Source: Trichodelitschia bisporula (taxonomy: Eukaryota > Ascomycota > Dothideomycetes > Phaeotrichales > Phaeotrichaceae). Taken from it: DNA of 64,000 bases. Of the stretch, positions 32,118 to 41,700 are shown one piece after another. The stretch covers positions 674,963 through 738,962 of the forward strand of contig ML996701.1 in the NCBI GenBank assembly GCA_010356995.1, in the 5' to 3' direction. The stretch's first letter is position 1. Every line of letters starts with the position of its first letter. A program made the translations under genes and the position numbers. The notes beneath the pieces were generated by a model that made no database searches, was not told the origin of the DNA, and saw only the letters and a program-made list of their open reading frames with translations.

Positions 32118-34550
32118 GCTGCTCCGTCGCAGCGTAAACACACACAAGGAACAAAGAAACGAACGTACGCAAAGAAAGCAGCTTTCTCGAAACACCCCGC
32201 GAAGCCCACGCGGGGCCTCGCGCTTTCAAAACCCCGATGGGTAAACTCATGCCAAGGGGTCTGCGGGGATGTCGGATTTGCAGGACAATTAAGAGGCGCG
32301 CAGAGCGGAGACTCGCACAGATCGAGGGGCTGCGCGTGCGGCCATGGCGATCGTATCTGATCTACGTAGAGGGGCGGCGGTGTCTGGGGGGGAGATCGGG
32401 TTCCACGAGTCGGGTCGCCTGGCTGGGTGGTTGGATCGCGGGGATGGGCCGATGGGGAGGGGGGGGGGGGGGAGGGGTAATATGGGTGTATATGGGGGGA
32501 TCGCTTTACTTGCGTCTGGGGAGGGCGTGGGGATCGAGTGGATTAATCAGCGTGGGCTTGGGGGGTTGGGCTTCGGGCTTACTTGTTGGAGGGAGGGAAG
32601 CCGTGAGGGAGGGAGAGGGATGCTCCGAGGCTGGATATTTTGGGGCCTGGTTTAATGTAAATTGGCTACAACGGGAAGGAATACAATTTAGTGGTGACCA
32701 GAGATTCGGCGTGGAAACCGAACGGTCCAATGGCGCACGCCGTCAGAAGTACGTCAAGCCGAGTCAAGAGACCCAGTGACTGGGCGAGGAGCTACGTTAA
32801 ACAGCGGCGATGTAATCGCCTTGGCGAGGCTGGTTTAGGCCATCGAGACGCGAGCGACCGAAGGTCAAAGTGATTGCGGAGGAGAATGCCCAGACGCGGG
32901 GAATGCAGCCCAGACTCTGGAGTTGCGGGGTCTAGACGAGGCTGCCATGGCTGGGATAGGGCGCGGACGCGCAGTTGCGTGTATAATGCAATGTAGACGA
33001 GGCTGTGGCGCTTTGTTTCAGATGTCTCGTTTACTGGAGGGTCAATTTCTGGGCTAATTTCGGGGAGGGAGGAATCACGTGGACCGGGAGAGTCGGGTTT
33101 GTTGAGGTTGCGTTGCGTACAGCCATGTCGATTGTTCAGCGGGATGGACCAGCTGATCTTGAGGGTCATCTTGAATCGTACATCGGTTCTCGGTCCTCAT
33201 TGCCTGGCAAGAAAGACTTGACGTGATGCGAGGGGCATTTGCAAATCCATCAGACACGACGGAAACGGCCGTCCCAGTGTATCTCTGTACCTGATGCCCG
33301 AGCAGCCAAGTACGCTCGCAAACCACTAAAGCAAGGTCAATCCTGTCGCGGCGATGAAGCCGCCGCTGCGAAGTCCTGCAATTGGCTCCTGTTCGCTGAT
33401 AAGGGAGAGATCGGAAACCATAATCTTTAACCTTATATGGTTTAGCTCTGGACGTCTGCTTCACTGGCTAGAAATGGGAGTCGATTCCGGTGTCCGATCG
33501 ATGCGTGCGAGTGCTGGGAAGGGCTGATCCTTGGACGTCAGTTATGTATGTCTCCCAGCGAACGTAGGGTGTGGGAAACGGAGGAAGTGCTGGTGTTGCT
33601 AGACGATGATCTTTAAGCTAGTTAGCGAAGTCATGCAAGAGCAGCACTGGTGCTCAACCCCGTACGTTCGTTTTTACCTCTTCACCTTTACTGCAGGTGC
33701 AGTGCCCTGCAGCTCCTCCTCCTACCGCGATTGAGCTCTACTCTCTGGTTAGGCGTCTCTCGGGTCCAGACAAGATAGCGTTTGTGCGTCAACTTCGGCG
33801 CCTTGAATGCGATCGTGATGAAAAATCGCATCTTTCGTCGTAATGATACAAGGTTCACTAGACCACCTGACCTCGCGAAGGCTGAGCTTCGGGAAGATCT
33901 TCGCTACTACCAACCGGTCGAATGACTTATATCATTGGGACGAAAGGTGCGATTCTGCATCATGGTCGCGTGAAGGCTCCGAAGTCGACGCAGAGACGCG
34001 AGATTAATCTCTAGCCATCCATCTTCCCGATAGAGAAGGCCGGGACGCCGCCGGAATGCCTGATCCATTCGCGTTGAAGATACTTGGCCGAGATCGTCAC
34101 GCAGAACCGGTAGCTCAAAGTGGCAGAGGTTGTAGAGCGCCCAAAGGGTGGCTCCTTCAGCGAACGTGGGATGGCACAGAGAGAAGAGGACGCTTCGATT
34201 GACAAACGGACCATGAATTAGCAACATGATGAGGAGAGTGTGAGATGTCGTCTCCTTTTTTTCTGGTGGTGGTGATCCGAAGGCAGGAGTCTCGGCTCAA
34301 GTGTCCCCGCTCCGGGAGACGACCCCAGGCCATCCAAAAGAGTCATGGCCTATCCATCAATAGTCGCTGCTTTTGACTCGCCAAATTTCTTGTGTAGGTG
34401 CCGCCAGAACTTTCAGGGAAGGCTCCATAACTTCTTGGGATTTGCCTTACCTCCAACAACCTCATTTGCTGACGCAGTGGCGGCATCGACTCATCGAACC
34501 CCGCTGTCGCGCGCAACTTCCTCCCATCTCCTCACAACATCACCCAGCCA
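32118..34550. other. 2.4-kb gene-poor region with possible small or decayed genes
   Basis: 32118-33200 holds G-rich stretches and no good ORF. 33690-33905 has two short protein-like segments in different plus frames (…IELYSLVRRLSGPDKIAFVRQLRR… and …PPDLAKAELREDLRYYQPVE). These could be a decayed gene or exons of an unassembled small gene. A 106-codon minus ORF at 33907-34227 is listed separately. 34240-34550 is upstream DNA of the next gene. Confidence 0.5.
33907..34227 (-). CDS. Small hypothetical protein, uncertain
   Basis: A minus frame of 106 residues with true ATG at 34227 (MLLIHGPFVNRSVLF...). The composition is balanced, with alternating hydrophobic/charged segments (ALYNLCHFELPVLRDDLGQ; NLASLRRLRSLHA). 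There is no domain, signal peptide or intron sign. It lies tail-to-tail with the protein-like fragments at 33690-33905, and both may be parts of one degraded locus. It could equally be chance. Confidence 0.3.
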   Translation of the reverse strand: MLLIHGPFVNRSVLFSLCHPTFAEGATLWALYNLCHFELPVLRDDLGQVSSTRMDQAFRRRPGLLYREDGWLEINLASLRRLRSLHATMMQNRTFRPNDISHSTGW

Positions 34551-36218
34551 ATGCCGAAAAAGCACACACGGAAATTCACACCAGGCTCCTACTTATCTCG
34601 CGCTTCCGCTTCAACTGCCTCTCATGGAGCTTCGTCCTCGTCATCAACCGCAGGCTCGACCAGGTCCGTCAATGAACGCCTTGAGCAGTTGCGCCTGGAG
34701 CAGGCTCCCAGAGCCACCCTCGAGCAGCGACAGCAGGTGACCGAGATCGCTACTACCCATAGCATGCCGCCGCAGCTTCGTCGCATCCTCCAGATTCCCG
34801 AGACGGCGCCACCGCCCCCCAGAGCGGGGAGGCGCGTCCCTCGCGCGGCGCGTACGCCTGGTCCTCCACCTCCGCAGAGCTGGCTCCAAGGCGACACATC
34901 ATCATCGTCATCTTCATCCTTAACACCAGACGCAGACGAAATGCCACGCAAACAGGCGGCAAGGTTTAAACCGGACTGGTTCAACAGGATCTCCACACTG
35001 ATCGACGGAGTTCCATTTCCTTTACCCAAAACCCTCCTGGGACAGTCGCTGAAAGCGACCGCTCGAAATTGGGAAACCATAGCTGCAGGCCAGTCCGATG
35101 GTTTGGGCCGCCTCCCGGCCCATCTGAAAGGGAATCTCCTCGCGTACCTCGGCCTCTACTGCGGGGAGAAGGGTATTGACATCGACTTCCTACGCGCTCT
35201 GTTCCGCGCGGAGGTGGCTGAAGATGGAGCAACAGGCTCCGAAGAGCTACAAGTCCTTGATCTTTCTGGTCTCATTAGCGAGAACCTGTCCATGCCTTCA
35301 CTGGTACGATACTTCGAGAAGAAAGACACGGCCGTCAATTCAAGTTCCTCGCAAGGCGAGAATACCGATGCGGAAAGCTCTTTTGTGGCCGATTCGTGGG
35401 AGAACTCCATACCAACCGGGCTTCACACCCCCCGCTTCCCGAATCTGACGCGACTTTCGTTAGCACGCGCCGGACGCTTTGCTTCCTGGCAATCGCTCCT
35501 TCATCTCTCGGACCACTTATCGACTATCACCCATCTCTCTTTGGCGTACTGGCCTAAGCCGCAAACACTCATGTCGATGGAACGACTTCCTCCCAATGTG
35601 CCTCCCGGCGAGTATGAACTTGGAGACGATGAACTTCAAGACGGGTACGATTTAATCTCCCGTATCAGTCGCAACACCTACTGCCTGAAATGGCTAGACT
35701 TGCAAGGCTGTGGCCAGTGGCTCGACATGCTGACTTGGGAACCCGTGGAACCCCAAGGATGGGTGTCCGATCGCAACTCTCCTCCGCCTTTATCTCGCAG
35801 ATATGCTACCTACTGGTCGACACATTGGAAGCAGCTGGAGTACGTCAATCTGTCACAGGCGTGGATACCGGATTCGCGTAGCATTCCACTTATTCAAAGC
35901 TGCCCCGCAAACATGCTCAGTATTCAGTATCTCAAGTTTCTCCGCGAGCTAGCGTACAAGAAAGATGGCGGCGACTTTGAGGTCCGGCACTTACAGTTTA
36001 GGGGGTTAGGGAACCGTTTAGCATACGATGGTTGGATGGCCAGAGAACAGAAGGCAGAGACGTTGGGCGCAGTAGTGAAGGGCAGAGTGGGGTCACATTG
36101 CGTGGTTGACCGTGGATGGCCTGCGCCGCCAGGAATACCGATAGTTATTGATGAAACCGAACTCAACGAGGCGGAGATGGCTCACCGGGCCGCCGTGTTC
36201 GAACTTCTAAACCGGTAA
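34551..36218 (+). CDS. Conserved fungal protein with leucine-rich-repeat-like segments
   Basis: Single exon, 555 residues, ATG at 34551 (ACCCAGCCAATGCC). The N-terminal ~130 residues are basic and disordered. MPKKHTRKFTPGSYL, a Ser run, a helix SVNERLEQLRLEQ and a Pro-rich AARTPGPPPPQSW motif resemble other ascomycete proteins of this layout. From ~150 the protein is ordered. A helix-rich part (LPAHLKGNLLAYLGLYCGEKGID) leads into irregular LRR-like strands: LQVLDLSGLI, NLTRLSLARAG, ITHLSLAYWP, LKWLDLQGCG, LEYVNLSQAW. The C-terminus is a short strand/helix set ending AEMAHRAAVFELLNR. There are no enzyme motifs, membrane helices or signal peptide. An RNI/LRR adaptor or nuclear protein is likely, but I cannot assign a function. 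It lies 315 bases upstream of the mS45 gene on the same strand. Confidence 0.82.
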   Translation: MPKKHTRKFTPGSYLSRASASTASHGASSSSSTAGSTRSVNERLEQLRLEQAPRATLEQRQQVTEIATTHSMPPQLRRILQIPETAPPPPRAGRRVPRAARTPGPPPPQSWLQGDTSSSSSSSLTPDADEMPRKQAARFKPDWFNRISTLIDGVPFPLPKTLLGQSLKATARNWETIAAGQSDGLGRLPAHLKGNLLAYLGLYCGEKGIDIDFLRALFRAEVAEDGATGSEELQVLDLSGLISENLSMPSLVRYFEKKDTAVNSSSSQGENTDAESSFVADSWENSIPTGLHTPRFPNLTRLSLARAGRFASWQSLLHLSDHLSTITHLSLAYWPKPQTLMSMERLPPNVPPGEYELGDDELQDGYDLISRISRNTYCLKWLDLQGCGQWLDMLTWEPVEPQGWVSDRNSPPPLSRRYATYWSTHWKQLEYVNLSQAWIPDSRSIPLIQSCPANMLSIQYLKFLRELAYKKDGGDFEVRHLQFRGLGNRLAYDGWMAREQKAETLGAVVKGRVGSHCVVDRGWPAPPGIPIVIDETELNEAEMAHRAAVFELLNR

Positions 36219-36533
36219 GAGCTTGTTGGCATTGTTCGGCGTCGGGGAGTCAGAAAATGACCACTCAAGGTGCACAACGGTGGGCTTGGGATTCGGACTC
36301 ATTGTTTTCATTGTACTGTACCATGCAATTACAAACTATCACTGGACTGCGATCAACGGGATGTGACTAACAGATTGCCGATGTTTCCCAGAGCGCTTCA
36401 GTTCTAATATCCATTCGTGCCATTTTGGCCAAAGCGCCGCCCACGAGGCTAGCCATCTTAGCGCCTTGGCACGCAGCACCCTCGTCCCGAAAAATCCTCC
36501 AGCTCCAGCTTCAAAAACCTCACACCTCCCACA
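36219..36533. other. Short intergenic region
   Basis: 315 bases, no feature beyond the expected terminator and promoter. Confidence 0.6.
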
Positions 36534-37848
36534 ATGCCTCCCAAACTCCCTCCTCCCAGCCTCCTCTCTCCCCTCCCCTCCCTTCCCCTTCCGCGGCAAT
36601 GCATCTGCCAAACAAGATCCTTTTCCCACACGCGACGGCAGGAGACGCAGGCGCGCGAACAGCTCTTCAGTTGGCTGCACGGCCCGGGCAAGGTGTTTGA
36701 GAAGCCGCTGCCCAACTCGACGAATTACCTCTCCGCGTATTCCAAGACGGGCCAACTGCTCCGTGCGACGCAGGCGAGGGCGAAGCAGGCGGATGCTGAG
36801 CCTGAGAAGCCAGAGAGCGATGATCTTACGCCTGAGGAAGCGGAGATTAAGAAGCGCGATGCGTGGTTGAAGAAGGCGGCGGAGGATGTTGATGCTGAGA
36901 TGGGGAAGGGCAGAGTTCCTAAGGAGTCGATGGAGGATTTGAGGCCGTTTCCGCTCAATTGGGAGTTTGTCAGTCAGCCGGTGCTGAGCGAGGAATTGAG
37001 GGATGCGATCTACAGGAGAGTGGCGGAGGAGGGGGGGTCTGTGAGGGCTGCCAGCGTCGAGTTCGGCGTCAGCATGGAGCGCGTCGGTGCCGTGGTGCGG
37101 TTGAAGGCCATGGAGCGGCAATGGGTCCAGCAGGTATGTCGACCATCTTTTTCTTTCCCCTGCGCCCTCACAATGATGAACTTCCAAAATTCGATTAGTC
37201 TTTAAGACACCCACATGGTTACAGCTGGCTTCTTCAGCCCTTCTGAACGCACCCCCACCTACCTTTCTACAGCAGAGATAGCGTGGCATAAACTGACATC
37301 TCCAGCACAAACCTCTCGCAGCACCCTACTCCCGCGCCGTTCTATCAATGCTGCCTACGACGCCTTACGACCCGGGCCATCCCGTGCACCACGAGTCCAT
37401 CAACGACCTCCCCGTCCACCCAGCCACAACCCAGCAAATCTTTCACCCCACCGCCGAGTCCCGCCCCTTCACCCGCCGCGACGCCGCCCGCGTTTTCCGC
37501 CAAGGTCTGCGCCCGGCCGATCAACGCATCCCGCACCCCGAGCTCGTCGAAATCGAAAAGGCGGCCCAATCGGGCCGTCTCAACCGGCCGCAGCGCGACG
37601 ACCTCATGCGCACCGTCATGGAGCGCGAGAGCCTTGTACAGAAACTCAAGGAAGCGGATGAGGCGGCGAGGGAGCAGAGACGGGTTAAGGTGATCTCCCG
37701 CCCGAGACACGATTTCAAGGTCGAGAATGTTAGTGTTGAGGCGGTGGGGAAGACGGGCCGGAAGAGGGCGGGTGTGGGGTGGAGGTATGGGATGCCGCTT
37801 GAGGACCGGAAGAGGGGACAGGTTAGGATTCCGACGAGGGTGGATTAG
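36534..37848 (+). CDS. MRPS35: Mitochondrial small-subunit ribosomal protein mS45 (Bot1/Mrps35)
   Basis: Two exons, 36534-37133 and 37306-37848, phase 0, 380 residues. The 172-base intron is longer than most here (GTATGT...CTGACATCTCCAG). The N-terminus is a typical mitochondrial targeting sequence: Pro/Leu/Ser/Arg-rich, no acidic residues for ~40 residues, then QTRSFSHTRRQ. The core is the 'eukaryotic mitochondrial regulator protein' domain. DLRPFPLNWEFVSQPVLSEEL, GGSVRAASVEFGVSMERVGAVVRL (a helix-turn-helix-like segment), and across the splice KPLAAPYSRAVLSMLPTTPY, then PDQRIPHPELVEIE-type sequence. These identify the fungal mS45 family (S. pombe Bot1, S. cerevisiae Mrps35), a component of the mitoribosomal small subunit needed for mitochondrial translation. 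The conserved motif directly spanning the intron confirms both splice sites. Confidence 0.9.
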
Positions 37849-38757
37849 GGTGTACTTTTTTTGCGTGGAGTCTGGTGTGTGAGTGGGGGCGCGGTTTGGT
37901 CACCTAGACTGGTTACGCGTCCTGCGGGATGGGCGGGTGTGCGATTTTGCTGCCTGTTGTGCGGAGTGGCGGTGGACGAGAGGTACTCTACGTTGTACAT
38001 GGCACCAGCTGCATGGCGGCACTGTATTATGAACGCAGCTCATGACGCGGAAGCGACAAAGGACGACTGCAAAGCGTGATACTTTGTCTCCGGTGTTTAA
38101 GTCACATTTTGTCTCCGGACTAAAGTCACGATGCTACCGTAGAACATCGGTTTGGCCCGGACGAACGAGGCACAGATCGGCACTGCCCCGGGTGAGAAAC
38201 GGCAAGCCACATGCTGGACTAATTATATGCCTGGGTTTCAACCTCGCCTCCCACAGATCTAACGCTGGAACAACTGATGACGCCTGTCACCGGGCTGTGA
38301 GGAAGATGTCAGGCGGGTCTGACAGCGCTGGCCGTGGCTGTGCGACATATCGCATCCTCGCAGAGAAGGACGAAGGAAGGGCGAAACTTGCTGCCGCAGC
38401 TTTGCGCTGTGAAGCCCGGGTCTCGAGTAACGATTTCTTCGTGGCTTGCTCGGGAAGCTCCACACCCGGGCCTCCCGCCGTGGCGCAGCAGCGCGCATCT
38501 GAGACTCGGTCAGTACCCGTAAGTCCTTGCTCAACTTTCAGCCTTTCATCTCCCATATCTTGGGCAGCAACTTCATCACCATTCCACAGTCTAAGCCCCT
38601 CTTCCGTTCCCGCCGCAACCAGGCGGCAGCAAGGTGGCTTGACTGGGGTGCGACGGGAGCGCCGTCTGACTGGCCGAGCGGGCCCGACCCTTGTAAAGCC
38701 GGGGGGCGGCACGCGCGGGGCCCGGGTGATGGGGGCGCAGGCAGCAGTTTGGGGGTT
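37849..38757. other. Intergenic upstream of the HeLo/protease gene
   Basis: 900 bases. Frames open through 38042-38761 without recognisable content. I searched this stretch for an exon encoding the missing hydrophobic first HeLo helix and found none. GTAAGT at 38519 could be a 5'UTR donor. Confidence 0.5.
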
Positions 38758-41700
38758 ATGAAGGGGGACGACGACGGGCGAGGTGAGAAGGTGAGATTGC
38801 GACTGCGACGACGAGCGCTTTTTGATTCACGATACCGCGACGATACTGCGACGACAGCGACCAGCGACGAGGAGAGCAGCATACGATTTACCGGACGACT
38901 AGAACTACAGGAGCGATTTGGGAGACGGAACACGACAATGGAGGCCGCCTTCGGCCCGCTCCCGCGCCGCTTCTCAGCGAAGCGCTATGCGCCAGAGAAA
39001 GGAGAGATGGTGTCCGATGGGCAGGACAGGAATAAAGCCCCGGAGCTCGTGGCCCTGCACCAGGAATTCCGGATCCAGAACGAGAGGCTCTCGGCTTGGG
39101 GACTCGAGTGGAAGGACATAGCCGGACTCGAGGAGCCAGCTGCGCGCGCCGGCCTGCACGAGACGGTGCAGAGCGTGCTCAAGAACATAGGCGGCATCAT
39201 TGATGAAGCGGAGGGCATACGCTGCGCACCGGCGCAGGCCCTGGGTGGGGAAAAGAAGGTGCGCGCGCAGGAGTGTGTGGCCGATTTGAGGTGGGGTGCG
39301 GCGGATAGGGTCAGGTATGAGGAGTTGGTCAGGGAGTTGAGTAGCAGCATTGATTTGCTGTATGATCTCAGTAAGACGAAGAAGGAGATGCGCAGGGGAA
39401 CGTATCCGACTGGGAATGGGAAGAGTGGCCCACCGCCTGCCGGCCGCTATCTGGATGCGTATGCCAGCTCCGGGTATAACACGAGTGAGGAGACGCTGGT
39501 TACGCCGAGCCGGACGAACACCTCCAAGACGGCGGTGAGCCTGGAGTTGCCGCCCCGGATCGAGCTGAGCAATCTGGATCTCCCGGAGGAAGAGCCCCCG
39601 GCGTATGTTGCGGAGAATGCGCAGCAGCCGCCGACGCGCGTTATCGGGCACCTCATGCAGCCGGCCAAGTCGTGGGGCACGGGCATGGCGGACAGCTGGA
39701 CTGTGCCGGTGCTGGTCGAGTACGCGCCCTTCGACCCCGGGTATCGCAAGACAGGGATCCCGGTGCCGACGAATCGCCTCGAGAGCCTGTTGTCCTTCTA
39801 CGCCCGCTGTGCACCGTTGCCGGATTTCGACGCCTTCGCCACGCTGCCGTGTCTCGGCTTCTTTGAGGATCCGAAGCACAGCCGGTATGGCCTGGTGTAC
39901 GAGCTGCCGAAGGCGGTGCAGGCGGTGCCGTACGACGAGCGGATTGAACAGCGCCCCGCGAGCTTGCTGCAGGCGCTGCAGGCGACTATGCCGCAGGGCA
40001 GCAGCTCGCGGGTCAAGGCTGCGAGCCCGGCGCTTGAGGAACGGTTTCGGCTGGCGCTGAATGTGGTGGCGGCGTTTGCGCGGCTGCATCACGAGGAGCA
40101 AGTGCATAAAGACGTCAACAGCACGAACATCGTGTTCTTCAACACCAGGCCCGGCGGCGGCGGCGGCGGCGCCGACGCGAAGACGAAATACAACCTGCGC
40201 GCACCCTACGTCGCGTCTTTCGACGTGTTCTCCGAGTACAGCATCGAGCCACTCTCTGCCGCCCCGGCGCAGAATCTCTACCGCCATCCCGAGGATAGGC
40301 GCATCTACGAGGCTGCGTGCCGGTTCTGCGGCAGCCGCGCGTGTAAATGTCCGAAGTACCGCTTCGATGTTTATGGTCTGGCGGTTGTACTTCTTGAAAT
40401 CGGCCTGTGGCAGCCCGTCGCTGAGCTCTACAAGCCCCCCTACTCGCTCACCGAATTCAAGCACCGCCGGCTCCAGAACGTGTACGTCCGCAAGCTGGCC
40501 TCCAGGTGCGGGAGCGTGTTCATGAACGTCGTGCTCGACATGCTCGACACCTCCGACACGAATGTCGTCGGCGAGGTCCTGGCGGATAAATACGAGCGCT
40601 GGCTCCACCGGCTCCGGCGCTGCTGCATGCTAGACGAGGACGAGGACCTCGACGTCCGCAGCATGATACCCAGCCTGGGACGCACCTCCCCCTTCACGCA
40701 GCTCCATAGCATCGCGCCCGTCCCCGCCGCCGCCGCGCCCGTCCTCGCCGAGACGCACCCCTTCCGCCCCCTCTCCCACCGCACCTCTCTCCCCTATTCC
40801 ATCAACGAAGCCAACGAGGAAGGCGGCGTGCTACTCGAGAAGACCCGTGACAGCGACAGGGGTGTGGACCGCAAGCCATCCATCGCGACACTGCGTCCCC
40901 GCGCCGACGCCGATAACAGCAGCACCTTCTCCGTGTCCAGCAGCTACCAGCGCGCCGCCAGTGTCATCGCCCGCGCCTGGCGCACCAAGGTGTGCAAGCA
41001 AACCTACCGCGACTGCCGGGCAAAGGTGATCACCCTGCAGCGCTGCTGGCGCAAGCGCGCGTCGCGCACTACATCCGTGGCTACGAGCCAGACCTTCGAC
41101 GACAACGCGAGCGAAGCCGCAGCGCGCGACATGCCCTCCCTCAACGCATCCTTCATGCAAGCCGAGTACATGTCCACGACAACCATGACCTCCGACGCCA
41201 CCCACCACCTCACCCACCACAACATCGCCCACCACGCCCTAATAACCATAGCCACCCCCCCCCGCCCCCGCCCCAAACTTCGCGTCTTCCCCATCAAACT
41301 CGCAAAGGACGCACTGGACACCTGGCACACCACCACCCTCCCCCGCCTTGAGCGCCTCCTCGACCGCGCCCTGCGCGACAGCCCCGAAACCGTCTCCATC
41401 GACCTCCTCGGCGTCGGCGACGCACCCCACTCCACTCGGCCTACCATCTTCGTCACCTGCGACAGCGTGCCCCGCGTGCGCGCCGTGCTGGCCCGCCGCT
41501 TCGCCGCGCCCCCGGGGTTCGACCTCAAGATTCGTCGTGGCTGCATCCGCCGCTCCAAGGTCACGCGCCCGAAGCGCTGCCCGCCGCATCGCAGCATGGC
41601 GCCGGCAGCGGACGCGCCGCCGCTCAACCCGTTCCACCAGCAAAGACCACTGTGCGGCGCGAGTATCGGGGCGTGGGTCGGCGATCGTCATCTCCCGCCA

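Noticed and set aside
30176-32195. Start of the BBE oxidase at 32195
   Set aside because: That position is GTG. The ATG pair at 32117/32114 gives a proper signal peptide.
38527-38757. Upstream extension of the HeLo/protease frame to 38527
   Set aside because: It begins at a TTG codon, not ATG, and adds Ser/Gly/Pro-rich sequence without HeLo character.
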